A stretch of 44,384 bases of DNA from positions 1-44,384 of the forward strand of contig MPMU01000011.1 in the NCBI GenBank assembly GCA_002238665.1, written 5' to 3'. The stretch comes from Gammaproteobacteria bacterium bin55. GTDB lineage: Bacteria > Pseudomonadota > Gammaproteobacteria > Pseudomonadales > Azotimanducaceae. This document shows positions 17,692-27,132 of this stretch, piece by piece; position 1 is the stretch's first letter, and every line of letters starts with the position of its first letter. The notes under the pieces were generated by a model. It was given only the letters and a program-made list of their open reading frames with translations. It was not told where the DNA came from and made no database searches. Both the position numbers and the translations under genes were made by a program.

Positions 17692-18480
17692 ATGTCATTA
17701 CCAACTCCGAGTATCCAAGAGTTCCATGCCAGTGGCAAGCTAGTCGTTCACCGATTTTTCTCAGATGACGAGGTCCTAGCAATGCAGCTCGAAGTAGCTC
17801 GTTGGCTTAACGAAGGTATGTTCAGAGACGTATCCACAAACCCTGCCGTTCAAAACCTGCAGTGCATTCCTCTACATCCAAGGAGCACGCTCTTCCAGGT
17901 TTTGAGCAGGACCACAAAGGTCGTCTCTGCGGTACAAAATCTAGTCGGTAGTCCAATCGTAAAAATCCTAGATCAGAGCTTCTACAAGCCTGCACACTCC
18001 GGCATAGCGACAAGCTGGCACACCGATAATGCCTATTTCCAAATGTCAGATCCGCTAGGTGGCTTGGCCATGTGGATTGCAATTCACGATGCAAGTCGGG
18101 AAAACGGTTGTCTAAAGGTTCTTCCTAATGCTTTCAACAAGACTTTTGCACATTGCAGGGATCCTTTATCTGATCATCATATCCGAACTGAAATTCACGA
18201 TAAGGACGCTCTTTACTGTGAACTTGAAGCCGGTGGCGTGGTCTTCTTCTGCTTTGGTACGCCACATGCAACAGGTGACAATACCACCGACCAACCTAGA
18301 GCTGGCGTGGGTATCCACTATGTCAATACTACCCGAATGGATGGACTCAATGCAGAACGATGGCAACAACTAGATAAATCAGACTCACGTTCGTCTTCAG
18401 AAGGCGATGTGGAGTTTTCAACGCTAGTTCAGGAAACGATCAGTCGAGGATCTGCTCACCTCAAGCCTCAAGAGTACTGA
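17692..18480 (+). CDS. Phytanoyl-CoA dioxygenase (PhyH) family protein
   Basis: A 262-aa Fe(II)/2-oxoglutarate-dependent oxygenase. The metal triad is visible: His110 and Asp112 in WHTDNAYFQM, and distal His192 in TPHATGDN. Arg in QPRAGV is placed to bind 2-oxoglutarate. PhyH-family bacterial members hydroxylate diverse small molecules, and the substrate is not predictable here. ATG 17692 follows a 129-bp divergent spacer. It is convergent with another PhyH gene to which it is only distantly similar, so this is not a recent duplication. Confidence 0.9.
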   Translation: MSLPTPSIQEFHASGKLVVHRFFSDDEVLAMQLEVARWLNEGMFRDVSTNPAVQNLQCIPLHPRSTLFQVLSRTTKVVSAVQNLVGSPIVKILDQSFYKPAHSGIATSWHTDNAYFQMSDPLGGLAMWIAIHDASRENGCLKVLPNAFNKTFAHCRDPLSDHHIRTEIHDKDALYCELEAGGVVFFCFGTPHATGDNTTDQPRAGVGIHYVNTTRMDGLNAERWQQLDKSDSRSSSEGDVEFSTLVQETISRGSAHLKPQEY

Positions 18481-18497
18481 AATTTTGCTCTTCCCGT

Positions 18498-19325
18498 CTA
18501 GCTTTGGCCCTCTTCGTAGTCCTTTGAGTGTATTGCTCTCTGCATCTTTCGTAAGGAATCTTTGTGCCGCGACACTTCTTCGTTACCCATATTCACTTGG
18601 GGTGGCGGTAGCAACTCGAAGTGGTTGAATACGTCTCGTCCTTTGACTAGCACCGCTGTATCTGCCACTTTAGTCTGCTTTACATGAGTTGCACAATACC
18701 GTAGTACCATGCCGATTCTGCGATCTCCTGTTTCATTCGGCTCAGAGCCATGGATAGTGCACACATGGTGCAATGACATTTCTCCTGCTTGAAGCGGTGC
18801 AACCGCAATCCTATCGTCCGACACTTGACCCTTGATTACCTGTCCTCGAGACAGGAGGTTATTTTCACTGAAGGTATCGGAATGCTCGCGAATCGGTTCG
18901 GTATGACTCCCTTTCACAAATCTCATCGGTCCCGTTGCCATGGATGCATCCGATAAAGCAACCCATGCCGTAACTACGTCATAAGGGTATAGACCCCAAT
19001 AAGTGGCATCCTGATGAAACGTGACGAATTTTTGATCATTGGCTTCTTTGATAAACCAGTTCAACGACCAAAGCAGTACATTCGGGCCAAGTACATCGGA
19101 AACCGGATCGACAATGCGTGGGTCATGCACAACCTCCCAAGCCCAATCAAGCAGTAAGTGCATGTCCGTGCGCATCGACGCGGCTCGTTCACCTTGACTC
19201 CTCTCGAATGACTCGAGCTTGTTCCGTAACTCAAGTGTCTCTGCTGGAGAGAATACAGATATAGGCGAGATGTAGCCGTCTGCCTGAAACTTCTGTATTT
19301 CAGTGGCACTCAGATGTGTGTTCAC
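18498..19325 (-). CDS. Phytanoyl-CoA dioxygenase (PhyH) family protein
   Basis: A 275-aa oxygenase with His104 and Asp106 (TFHQDATYWGL) and distal His192 (TIHGSEPN), then RRIGMVLRY for 2-oxoglutarate binding. The layout SDASMATGPMRFVKGSH is typical of PhyH proteins that act on small polar substrates. It lies 23 bases behind a short-chain reductase on the same strand, so the two are probably one transcription unit that oxidises and reduces linked metabolites. The substrate is unknown. Confidence 0.9.
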   Translation of the reverse strand: MNTHLSATEIQKFQADGYISPISVFSPAETLELRNKLESFERSQGERAASMRTDMHLLLDWAWEVVHDPRIVDPVSDVLGPNVLLWSLNWFIKEANDQKFVTFHQDATYWGLYPYDVVTAWVALSDASMATGPMRFVKGSHTEPIREHSDTFSENNLLSRGQVIKGQVSDDRIAVAPLQAGEMSLHHVCTIHGSEPNETGDRRIGMVLRYCATHVKQTKVADTAVLVKGRDVFNHFELLPPPQVNMGNEEVSRHKDSLRKMQRAIHSKDYEEGQS

Positions 19326-19348
19326 GCAACAATGAACTGTCGAGCTGG

Positions 19349-20425
19349 TTATCCGCGAAGACTAAACCCTTCCTTAAGCACTGGTTGGACATTTGCAACA
19401 GCCAATAACGACTCCACACAATCTCGCAAAGACTCGTCAAATGGTCGAAACTCAACGCCAGTAACTGCCTTAATTCGATCATTACGTAAATCACAACTTG
19501 CCCAAATACTTCGCAGTTCCTGTTCACGCGCTTTGACTCGATCTGGGAATTGATCTGTAACCTCAGGAGTCGCGTGTCCGAGTTCAGGTAATAGTCGATC
19601 AATACCTGCACAGATTTCTTCGACTTTCGGTGTGTCGGTAGACCAAGCAATATATCGCTCGCCATTCTTGACAAGCACACTCTCCAATAGACCCACATGA
19701 CATGCGGCATCGTCACGCACATCCACTGTCATCCAAGGACGATAGGCACCATTCTGAAAATACTCTCCCAACAACATCATCTCAATATTGTGTTGCCATG
19801 GTCCCATGTTCTTCTGGTGAGCCGATTGGATCGGTCCAACGTTATCTGCCGGACACACAGTAATGGCATCCCAGTCCCCACTTTCCTCAGCCGCGTCGGA
19901 AAATGCTCGTTGTGCGAGTACTTTACCCATCGAATAACCTTGACCATGAGTGACATCCCGCTTGGGATTTTGCTCATCTGGATATCGGTCTTCGTACAGC
20001 GTTGGTCTTCGTTTGAGCTCTTGGATATCCACTTCGGATATGACTGCAGCAATACTTGAAGTTACTACAACTCGACTGACCGTGCCTGAGTTATTGACGC
20101 TATTGATCATGTGATCACAAACTCGTTTCACGTAGTCCTGATCGTTGTAGTTGCTCACATGTGAGACGTGTGCTACACCGTGGCATCCTTTGAAAATGTC
20201 GTCGAAACAGCCTTCGTCATCAAGGTTTGCAGAGTGCAGTGTGAGGCGACCTGATCGATACGCTCCCAGAGCTTTGAGAAAGCCGCAGCGTTCGTCATCG
20301 TCTGCATTTCTGACACAAGCTCTGACGCGGTACCCCTTGTCAAGAAGCACCCGTACAACCCAACTACCTATAAATCCTGCGCTTCCGGTGACTGCAACTG
20401 TTGCACCTCGTGGAATAGCCGCCAT
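19349..20425 (-). CDS. NAD-dependent epimerase/dihydroflavonol-reductase-like SDR protein
   Basis: A 358-aa extended short-chain dehydrogenase. The N-terminus VAVTGSAGFIGSWVVRVLL is the NAD(P) motif TGxxGFIG, followed by VRACVRNADDDE as in dihydroflavonol 4-reductase relatives. VTSSIAAV precedes the catalytic region; YSMGKVLAQ supplies the YxxxK pair. CPADNVGP and a variable C-terminus follow. Members reduce carbonyls or epimerise sugars; the substrate is not known. It begins the unit that continues into the PhyH gene at 18498. Confidence 0.86.
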   Translation of the reverse strand: MAAIPRGATVAVTGSAGFIGSWVVRVLLDKGYRVRACVRNADDDERCGFLKALGAYRSGRLTLHSANLDDEGCFDDIFKGCHGVAHVSHVSNYNDQDYVKRVCDHMINSVNNSGTVSRVVVTSSIAAVISEVDIQELKRRPTLYEDRYPDEQNPKRDVTHGQGYSMGKVLAQRAFSDAAEESGDWDAITVCPADNVGPIQSAHQKNMGPWQHNIEMMLLGEYFQNGAYRPWMTVDVRDDAACHVGLLESVLVKNGERYIAWSTDTPKVEEICAGIDRLLPELGHATPEVTDQFPDRVKAREQELRSIWASCDLRNDRIKAVTGVEFRPFDESLRDCVESLLAVANVQPVLKEGFSLRG

Positions 20426-20640
20426 TGAATTTCCTTACTAATTTGAGAAGTGCAAAAGTCTAACCGATAGCCGTCTTCAGAAAGACGATTAAACGAACGA
20501 AATCATTGTGTGGGACGAAAAATCCAGCTCTGATAATTTTGTTCCTAGAGCATGGATCTGGTCAAACAGCTACTGTCAAAACTTGAGCGAGACCACTCTT
20601 TTTGAACCAATTCAAAACTCCGAACTAATGCGTATGTTCC

Positions 20641-21060
20641 CTAATCCGTTGCTCCGATACCCTCTAAAAGCAGAACAATTTCGGAATATTCTTCTACCGA
20701 CGGCGTATCTTCGAATTCACCAAATCCACCTTCTTCACCTTTCCTCGCTGTTACCAAACGACCTGATGAATCAGCACCTTTGTCAATTAGGGCACGGACC
20801 ATTTCTAGTCGAGCAAACACAATCGCATAGTCGAGCGGAGTTGCATCCCGATCTTGATCTTTGAGCTCTAAATCAGGATCGAAGTCCAACAATGTCTTGA
20901 ACGCCTCAAAGTCGTTCTGGTAGATGGCCCAATGGATAGGCGGGGGAGTAGAATCCTTACTGTTTACCAAACTTGGCATCCTCTCCAGCACGGAACGTAT
21001 GGCGGAATAGTCACCCGACGATATCCCTTCATAGAGTTTCTCTAGATTTGCACTTGTCAT
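20641..21060 (-). CDS. Ankyrin-repeat protein
   Basis: The frame opens at 21120, but the better start is ATG 21060 with GGAGAC upstream, giving 139 aa. About three ankyrin-type repeats are visible: GDYSAIRSVLERMPSLVN, then PPIHWAIYQNDFEAFKTLLD and TPLDYAIVFARLEMVRALID. There is no signal peptide or other domain. Such stand-alone repeat proteins bind a protein partner, which is not identifiable. The gene is divergent from rsgA with an 88-bp spacer. Confidence 0.82.
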   Translation of the reverse strand: MTSANLEKLYEGISSGDYSAIRSVLERMPSLVNSKDSTPPPIHWAIYQNDFEAFKTLLDFDPDLELKDQDRDATPLDYAIVFARLEMVRALIDKGADSSGRLVTARKGEEGGFGEFEDTPSVEEYSEIVLLLEGIGATD

Positions 21061-21148
21061 GAATATTCGTCTCCGATCGTGTTCAAAGAGTTGTGCATGT
21101 CCCTGACAGTTTAGTCGCAAACATTACCTCTCCTGTTCTAATTCTTAG

Positions 21149-22111
21149 GTGAATGAAACTTCAGAATCTCTCGCCAAGCTTGGCTGGTCAAGTTTCTTTG
21201 AAACTCAGCTTACCAATTCAGACGAATTAGCGCGAGTTGTTCGTGTTGCCTCGGTTCGGCGCACCGCATTAGAGGTTCAAGACGGACATTCCAGCTTTGC
21301 TGTTTTAACCCAATACTCCATGCTTCAAAAGTGGATTCCTGCGGTTGGTGATTGGCTTGTACTTGATGGGGCGAAGGAAACCATCGTACGAGCTCTAGAG
21401 CGGAAATCCATACTTCAGCGACAACCAGCGCAACGTCAGCGACGGCAGGCAACTACAGAACTAGACCCAATGGTGGCAAATTCTGACCGCGCATTTATCG
21501 TCAGCTCGTGCAATGATGAGTTCAATGAGTCTCGCATCGAACGATTCTTAGTTTTGTGTCATAGTGGCGAAGTGGAACCCATTGTCGTACTGACAAAAAT
21601 TGATCTTTGCGCGGATGTTGAACCTTTTTCGCAACGCGCTCAAGCAATTTCTAACAAACTCAATGTTCATTTGATTAATTGTCTTGATGCAGAACAATGC
21701 CAACAGCTCTCGGGCTACTTTACCCCAAACCAGACCATCACTCTTCTGGGATCTTCTGGCGTGGGAAAATCAACTCTCATCAATACGCTTAGTGGGAATA
21801 TAGAACGACTAACAGGTCAAGTTCGAGATTCTGATCAACGTGGTAGACACACAACAACCGAACGAAAGCTACTTGCAGTACCAGCTAGTGGTTATGTGGT
21901 AGATATGCCTGGTTTAAAGGCTGTTGGCGTCTCTACGTCAACTGTCGGTATTCGTCGGACCTTCCCTGAAATATGGGAACTTGCAGCCGATTGCCGCTTC
22001 AGAAACTGTCAACATGGCGCGGAACCGGGGTGCAAAGTAAAGGAAAGTATTGAATCGGGAGCGTTATCTGAACGAAGATTCAGAAACTATCAGAAGATGT
22101 TTGTTCCATAA
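21149..22111 (+). CDS. rsgA: Ribosome small-subunit GTPase RsgA
   Basis: RsgA is a circularly permuted GTPase that checks the maturing 30S subunit. The 320-aa protein starts at GTG 21149. It has an OB-fold front, G4 LTKID (residues 148-152) ahead of G1 GSSGVGKSTL (201-210), the RGRHTTTERKL switch, and G3 DMPGLK. The permuted order is diagnostic. The zinc site is seen in the C-terminal CRFRNCQHGAEPGC. Length is normal. It stands 91 bp upstream of the STAS gene on the same strand. Confidence 0.95.
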   Translation: MNETSESLAKLGWSSFFETQLTNSDELARVVRVASVRRTALEVQDGHSSFAVLTQYSMLQKWIPAVGDWLVLDGAKETIVRALERKSILQRQPAQRQRRQATTELDPMVANSDRAFIVSSCNDEFNESRIERFLVLCHSGEVEPIVVLTKIDLCADVEPFSQRAQAISNKLNVHLINCLDAEQCQQLSGYFTPNQTITLLGSSGVGKSTLINTLSGNIERLTGQVRDSDQRGRHTTTERKLLAVPASGYVVDMPGLKAVGVSTSTVGIRRTFPEIWELAADCRFRNCQHGAEPGCKVKESIESGALSERRFRNYQKMFVP

Positions 22112-22202
22112 GTACACTGTTTATCCTTAAAATTGCTTTGCGAACTTTTAAACTAAAGTTCCTTCATAGTAAAGTCAGAATAATCTGTAACGGAGTTTCG
22201 GC

Positions 22203-22538
22203 ATGGAATTGACATCGGAGCACAATGGACCGGTACTAATGATCGCGGTCAACGGGAGAATCGATGGCTTAAATGCTCAGCAGTTCGAAGAGGACGTCAG
22301 AAATCTCATTGCAGATGAGGACAAGGCAGTAGCGTTGGATCTGTCGGGGCTTTCCTATATAAGCTCTGCGGGTCTAAGGTCCATACTGATCACCGCAAAG
22401 AATCTCAAATCTGCAAATGCGAAGTTTGCTCTCTTTGCTCTCCCAAATAACATCATGGAAATCGTGCGCGTCGCTGGTTTTGACAAGATCATTGACATTA
22501 AAGACGGTGCAGACGAGGCGATCAGCGCGCTCTCATAA
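22203..22538 (+). CDS. STAS-domain anti-sigma factor antagonist-like protein
   Basis: A 111-aa single STAS domain. Residues 18-30 (GRIDGLNAQQFEE) and ALDLSGLSYISSAGLRSI (44-61) match the SpoIIAA/RsbV pattern, and the Ser pair of SSAG (54-57) holds the usual phosphorylation site. Such proteins bind an anti-sigma kinase of the RsbW/SpoIIAB type and switch by phosphorylation. No kinase or phosphatase gene is in the window, so partners are elsewhere. ATG 22203 has GGAG nearby (CGGAGTTTCGGC). A strong terminator follows. Confidence 0.92.
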   Translation: MELTSEHNGPVLMIAVNGRIDGLNAQQFEEDVRNLIADEDKAVALDLSGLSYISSAGLRSILITAKNLKSANAKFALFALPNNIMEIVRVAGFDKIIDIKDGADEAISALS

Positions 22539-22568
22539 GTCTTAACTCGTACGTTTTACCAGACACTT

Positions 22569-22602
22569 AAAAGGGGTGTTGCCGCTGGGCAACACCCCTT
22601 TT
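22569..22602. terminator. Strong bidirectional intrinsic terminator
   Basis: A 15-bp perfect stem, AAAAGGGGTGTTGCC / GGCAACACCCCTTTT, with loop GCTG. The stem ends in TTTT on the + strand and in AAAA/TTTT on the opposite one. It sits between the STAS gene (+) and the S9 peptidase gene (-) and can serve both. Confidence 0.93.
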
Positions 22603-22632
22603 CCATTTAGTAGAGATGTTTGGGCTACTAAC

Positions 22633-24504
22633 TTACGAGCCGATGTGTTTTTCCAAAAACGCTAGTTGTCGATTCCAGTAATTCAACAGAGTTTCAGGCC
22701 CTACGAAGCCGTGACCCTGGTCAGTTTCAAACAACCAATCCACCTCTTTCCCTGCATCTCGCAACGCATCACGCATTTTGTGTGCATGCACCGGTGGAGC
22801 ACGACGATCTTGGCCGCCGTGAACCAGCATAACTTCAGCTTTAACTTGATCCGCATAGGTGATTGGAGAAATTTCGCGTTTTCTGTCTTTATTGTTGGAC
22901 AGCATCAGTTCAAGGAACCGTTCGCCTGATCGAAACTGACGAGTATCACCAGCCCGCTCCATGATTGTCATGTCATAAATACCGGCGATACCAATCGCGC
23001 ATTTATACAAATCGGGTTCAAGTGCAACATTCATCATTGCTGAGTATGCTCCGAAGCTACTACCTGCTATGCAAATTCGATCCTTGTTTGCGATTTTTGC
23101 GCCTATGGCCCATCGAGTTGCATCAAGGATATCTTCCTGAATAAGGTCAGCCCACTTCCCGTGGCCTGCCTTTTCGTATTCCACACCGTAACCAGAAGAC
23201 CCCCGATAGTTAATCTGTAATACGTGATATCCGCGCGTTGCAAAGATTTGAGCAGTGGAATTGAAACCCCAATAATCCCTAACGCCATGGGGTCCACCAT
23301 GTGGAACCACGACCATAGGTCCTGGCATAGGTGTATCTGGCATGCTCGTTACGTAACCGTATATTTTCTTTTTATCCCTCGTGGTCACCTCAATGGGTTG
23401 CATCACAGCAAGCTTGTCAGGGGTCAATTCAGGTCTGACCTGCGCAACTTGGTTCAAAGAACCAGCATCTGCATCTACCAGGTAATAGTCGCCCGGTTTT
23501 CGATCCCCGGAGATCATTGCCACCACCTTCTTGTAATCCTTACTGAATGAAGGGAAACTCACTCGATCATTAGGAAACTGCTTCTGAATAAGTTGGTGCT
23601 GTGCGGCTAGTGGATGAGACTTGTCTAGGTAGTGTGTTTGAGGAAAGTGAAATTCAAAGGTCAGCGCATAGGTATTGCCGTAATAATCCCGCATTAAGCT
23701 ACCAAATCCAATATCCACAACAGGATGTTGAACAATCATCGTGTGCTTTCTGCTCTCTGGATCATACGAACCAAGACCAGCGGTTTTTCCATCGCCGCGA
23801 CGACTATCCAATGTCAAGAAGCTACCTGGTGTGAACCCAAATCCAATTGGGATCCATCCGTTTTCACCAAACGGCCTGGTGGTGACATGTTCCCAACGCC
23901 CACGACCTTCACGGTGATGTACCTCTGTATCTCCTCTTTCATTTTCACCCATCGTGAATACGATGCTTCGATCACGGTCATAGACGAAAAACCCACCAGG
24001 GTTGGCAGAACGCGCCATTTGTTCTTTGCCACTACTTTTGATATCCATCTTGTAGATTTCTGAATGCCGACCCTCCCCACCCATGACCATGATGTAATCA
24101 TCATCATCGGGCATCACATCGTAAAGTCCCCCAAAGTACAAATCCGTCCTCCGACCAGATTCCACTTCAATGGCCATTTTCGCGCCGGTGGGATAGTAAA
24201 AGTCACTCCCTGGGGCTCGTTGAGCTGGAGTCACAATGACAATATCGCTGTTAACCCACCAGAATTGATTAATGCGACGTTCTTTCCCCATACCAAAGCT
24301 AACTTTGATTTCTTGGGTAGCTAGATCAACGATACGAAAACGGGCTTCCTCGTCAACGTAGAGAGATGCCGCCATATAGTCGCCGCCCGGTGAGACTGCG
24401 ACACCGAAGTACTTAGGTGGGTCGGTGAAGGCTGGGATGGGTGGAGGCTCAGCAAGAGCTCCGACAGCGGCGAAACATAGAGTAAGTAGAAACAATGATC
24501 GCAT
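22633..24504 (-). CDS. Exported prolyl-oligopeptidase-family (S9) peptidase
   Basis: The better start is ATG 24504, with GGGAG five bases upstream, giving 623 aa. A signal peptide, MRSLFLLTLCFAAVGALA, leads to a beta-propeller domain (about residues 20-370) and an alpha/beta-hydrolase domain. The catalytic triad is visible: Ser483 (GSSFGAY), Asp566 (GGQDRRAP) and His598 (DQGHGFVG). VVPHGGPHGVRDYWG is the family's oxyanion block. It probably cleaves peptides, or acyl-peptides, in the periplasm. It is a single gene. Confidence 0.92.
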   Translation of the reverse strand: MRSLFLLTLCFAAVGALAEPPPIPAFTDPPKYFGVAVSPGGDYMAASLYVDEEARFRIVDLATQEIKVSFGMGKERRINQFWWVNSDIVIVTPAQRAPGSDFYYPTGAKMAIEVESGRRTDLYFGGLYDVMPDDDDYIMVMGGEGRHSEIYKMDIKSSGKEQMARSANPGGFFVYDRDRSIVFTMGENERGDTEVHHREGRGRWEHVTTRPFGENGWIPIGFGFTPGSFLTLDSRRGDGKTAGLGSYDPESRKHTMIVQHPVVDIGFGSLMRDYYGNTYALTFEFHFPQTHYLDKSHPLAAQHQLIQKQFPNDRVSFPSFSKDYKKVVAMISGDRKPGDYYLVDADAGSLNQVAQVRPELTPDKLAVMQPIEVTTRDKKKIYGYVTSMPDTPMPGPMVVVPHGGPHGVRDYWGFNSTAQIFATRGYHVLQINYRGSSGYGVEYEKAGHGKWADLIQEDILDATRWAIGAKIANKDRICIAGSSFGAYSAMMNVALEPDLYKCAIGIAGIYDMTIMERAGDTRQFRSGERFLELMLSNNKDRKREISPITYADQVKAEVMLVHGGQDRRAPPVHAHKMRDALRDAGKEVDWLFETDQGHGFVGPETLLNYWNRQLAFLEKHIGS

Positions 24505-24859
24505 GATTACTCCCGATGTGGACATGCCACAACAAGTTGAGTACTTCCAAGAATTAGGTAGTTTTACTGTGCTGCTATTTACATTAAATATTGAATTGAG
24601 CCTAAGTTTCTAAATTTAGGGTATTGTGTAGCAATTTAGGACGGTTGAAGTGCTGCCAAACCAGCTGTTCGCAGTTGGCTTAATTTTGTCGTAATCTACT
24701 GACATATCTTTTTACTCTGTACATGGGAGTAAAGACACTGCCTAATTGTAAGTGCGGCACTCTTATTGCTGACCAAACCAGATCAACCTGCAATGGGAAT
24801 ATCGTTCACTTAAAGTAGAAGGGTACGCATTTCACAAATCTGAACAAGGAACACATTGA
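24505..24859. other. Divergent promoter region between S9 peptidase and WYL regulator
   Basis: These 355 bases separate two genes transcribed away from each other and must carry both promoters. No operator palindrome or clear sigma-70 promoter was singled out. A WYL regulator often binds near its own start, so this is a plausible site for autoregulation (inference). Confidence 0.4.
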
Positions 24860-25828
24860 ATGAGCAAAATCCATCGACTGTATGAAACCCACAAAATTCT
24901 GAAAGACCGACGCACACCTATTTCGCTGGCAGAACTCGTCAGCCGTGTTGGCGTGGACGACAGAAGCATACACCGCTATCTTGCCGATCTGAAAGACAAC
25001 TATGGAGCTGTCATTGAGTCTAAGAACGGAGGGTATGTAATGAAAAAACCTTCCGAGATAATCAACGGCATGGGGTTGTGGCTTTCAGCTCGATCCATGG
25101 AATGGTTCCTGTTTTTTCATGTCGTAGCCCAACGAATGTCGGATTCAGCCCCCCAGTTGATTCCTGATGAAGTGAAGCAAAATATCGATAAGTACTTCAG
25201 GAAGAGGGGGAAAACGCGTTCCTTTCCCACTGATAAAGTCCGAATTCTCGCATCTCACAGAAGAAAAGGCGAACACACCCATCTTGTTTCAATTGTCTCT
25301 GCGATCCTAGATCAGGAGGTTCTTCTTATTGAGTACGAGTCTCGGTCTCAAGGAGCACAATTAAAGAGGCCTGTCTCGGTTCAACGATTGGTGTATTACA
25401 AAGATCACTGGTACATAGATGGTTACGACCACGAATCAAACGAACTGCGCGTTTTCTCTGTAGACCGCATACGAAAAATAGAAGAAGTAGAGGAAAATTC
25501 TCTGACATTCGAGAGCATTGATGAGGATGAATTAGAGCAGGTTTTACGTAGTGGTTATGGAATCTTCTCTGGTAAAGAGATCACTTGCGCGAAACTTCGT
25601 TTTTCCCAAAAAATCGCACCCTGGATTCGAGACGAAACATGGCACAGCAACCAGAAAAGTGTCGACGCACTGGATGGAAGTTTCATTCTCGAAGTTCCAT
25701 ATTCTGATTCAACTGAGTTAATCGGAGAAATCCTCCGATACGGTCCAGAAGTTGAAGTACTCGAACCATCTGAGTTAAGGTCTGAAGTTCAAAACAGGAT
25801 TCGGGGGGCACTAGAGCTCTATACCTGA
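24860..25828 (+). CDS. WYL-domain transcriptional regulator
   Basis: A 322-aa protein. Residues 1-70 form a winged helix-turn-helix (ISLAELVSRVGVDDRSIHRY). The middle and end form the WYL sensor domain, with VQRLVYYKDHWYIDGYDHES (residues 173 onward) and VFSVDRIRKIEEV. WYL regulators bind nucleotide- or nucleic-acid-like ligands and often control defence or DNA-damage genes. ATG 24860 has AAGGAACAC upstream. The 3' end of this gene is duplicated downstream at 26860-26949. Its target may be the 180-aa gene that follows (inference from neighbourhood). Confidence 0.93.
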   Translation: MSKIHRLYETHKILKDRRTPISLAELVSRVGVDDRSIHRYLADLKDNYGAVIESKNGGYVMKKPSEIINGMGLWLSARSMEWFLFFHVVAQRMSDSAPQLIPDEVKQNIDKYFRKRGKTRSFPTDKVRILASHRRKGEHTHLVSIVSAILDQEVLLIEYESRSQGAQLKRPVSVQRLVYYKDHWYIDGYDHESNELRVFSVDRIRKIEEVEENSLTFESIDEDELEQVLRSGYGIFSGKEITCAKLRFSQKIAPWIRDETWHSNQKSVDALDGSFILEVPYSDSTELIGEILRYGPEVEVLEPSELRSEVQNRIRGALELYT

Positions 25829-25898
25829 AGACGTTTCAAATGCAGTCGAGAGGGGACTCATCAAGAGATTTTTGGCAAATTTTCAAGAAAAACGAGCT

Positions 25899-25919
25899 CA
25901 CTGACAGGTTTTGTCAGTG
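25899..25919 (+). promoter_or_regulatory. Hairpin ahead of first 180-aa gene
   Basis: An 8-bp perfect stem, CACTGACA / TGTCAGTG, with loop GGTTT. It is kept as a 7-bp stem in the second unit at 27022-27040. There is no T-run, so a regulatory RNA structure or operator is as likely as a terminator of the WYL transcript. Confidence 0.5.
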
Positions 25920-25948
25920 TCGATAGCTAGCCTTCCATTTGATGGGGG

Positions 25949-25977
25949 GTAGCAGTATCGTCCTTACCTACTGCTAC
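25949..25977 (+). promoter_or_regulatory. Second hairpin in the leader of the first 180-aa gene
   Basis: A 9-bp perfect stem, GTAGCAGTA / TACTGCTAC, with an 11-base loop, 37 bases before the start codon. The right arm is lost in the second copy (27069 onward), so the two leaders differ in structure. Confidence 0.45.
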
Positions 25978-26014
25978 TGACCCTGTCTAACTGAAAATTA
26001 CTGGAGGAACGCCA

Positions 26015-26557
26015 TTGTTTCTACTTGACCAGTGCATGGATGAAGCAGTAACTGACATTCACAGTCGACACACAGAAGAATATTCCCTATACGAGCTGAT
26101 GGAATACCTGTACACACAACATCTCGCACACCGATATAACTATCGGTCTGAGAGCATTCGGATAAGAGCACGTTCTGAAACAAGACCCTTGATACCTCCT
26201 CGTTCAGACGACGAAGCTCAACTTAGGAGAATCCTGAATTACGTTGAGTGTGGTTTGTCAATGAAACCGATTGAGAAAGGATATGTGCCATATGAGTTTC
26301 TGGTTTTTGAAGCAAACATGGCTCACTACAGCCCTATCAGAACCAGGAACCTCACACCTGTCTTAACCGAACTGGTTCTTTTAGAACTCATGCATCGCCG
26401 ACACCTGAAACGAATACAGCTCAACTTGAGGTTCGAGTCTCGTATGCCCAGGTATAGTTCGGTGGCTCAACGTTTTATTGAAGGCAATGATGAAGGTTTC
26501 ATTCTGTTGTGGGAGCGTCGCTACCATACAAATGGCATTTCAGTGAGAGTCTACTGA
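26015..26557 (+). CDS. Unrecognised 180-aa protein, copy 1
   Basis: A 180-aa soluble, charged protein that starts at TTG 26015 (FLLDQCMDEAVTDIHSR) behind a strong GGAGG at 26003. The second copy has ATG at the same place, so the weaker start is a derived change in this copy or an improved one in the other. Notable blocks: YSLYELMEYLYTQHLAHRYN, LRRILNYVECGLSMKPIEK, PYEFLVFEA and a C-terminal ILLWERRYHTNG. No family, signal peptide or membrane segment is recognised. It lies behind a WYL regulator and may be its target. Confidence 0.7.
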   Translation: MFLLDQCMDEAVTDIHSRHTEEYSLYELMEYLYTQHLAHRYNYRSESIRIRARSETRPLIPPRSDDEAQLRRILNYVECGLSMKPIEKGYVPYEFLVFEANMAHYSPIRTRNLTPVLTELVLLELMHRRHLKRIQLNLRFESRMPRYSSVAQRFIEGNDEGFILLWERRYHTNGISVRVY

Positions 26558-26663
26558 CTAAGCTCACTTCCAATAGGACTCGTCTTTACCCAGCATCCAA
26601 CACAGTTGACTTGACTAGAAAGCATCACAACCAAGCCAATAAAATCCCATGAGCTCGTCTCTC

Positions 26664-26820
26664 TTAAGATGCTCGGTTCTTTAGTTCTTCAACTGGTTTC
26701 TGTCGAGCCGTTGCATCTGCTAGCATCGTAGCGGCTCGCGACAAATCCACATCAGCCGCCTGATCCGACATCGCTTTTCAGCATCTTTTTGCGACTCTAA
26801 CACCGCCTCGTCGAAGTCGG
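26664..26820 (-). pseudogene. atpC 3'-end fragment
   Basis: Matches the last 160 bases of the intact atpC (27782 to about 27941), including the stop TAA at 26664-26666. Scattered substitutions and single-base indels (e.g. CGCTTTTCAGC for CGCTTTTTCAGC) break the frame. It has no start and is a by-product of the tandem duplication. Confidence 0.9.
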
Positions 26821-26859
26821 TGGTATATTAAACGACAATCAATATGAGAACGCCATCTA

Positions 26860-26949
26860 TACGGTCCAGAAGTTGAAGTACTCAAACCAACTGAGTTACG
26901 GTCTGAAGTTCAAAACAGGGTTCGGCGAGCACTAGAGCTCGATAGCTGA
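26860..26949 (+). pseudogene. WYL-regulator 3'-end fragment
   Basis: Matches 25739-25828 of the intact WYL gene, including the stop TGA at 26947-26949. It encodes about the last 30 residues (GPEVEVLEPSELRS in the intact gene). It has no start and is a by-product of the tandem duplication. Confidence 0.9.
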
Positions 26950-27132
26950 AGACATTTCAAATGCAGTCAAGAAGGGGACTCATCAAGAAATTATTGGCGA
27001 ATGTACAAGAAAAACGAGCTCACTGACAGGTTTTGTCAGTTTCGATAGCTAGCTTTAGGTTTGATAGGGGTAGCAGTATCGTCCCTATCTATTACGTCCC
27101 CTGTTTTACTGACCATTATTGGAGGAACGCAA

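Larger units (their letters stand above)
26558..27132. other. Duplication spacer with fragments of atpC and the WYL gene
   Basis: No intact gene lies here. The stretch holds the atpC fragment (26664-26820), about 40 unrelated bases, the WYL fragment (26860-26949), and the leader of the second 180-aa gene with the conserved hairpin at 27022-27040. Confidence 0.85.

Noticed and set aside
20121-20138. Second parS-like half site, CGTTTCACGTAGT
   Set aside because: The right arm does not match and it lies inside a coding region.
25891-27040. Possible CRISPR-like repetition at 25.9 and 27.0 kb
   Set aside because: It is two long homologous units of one tandem duplication, not short spaced repeats.
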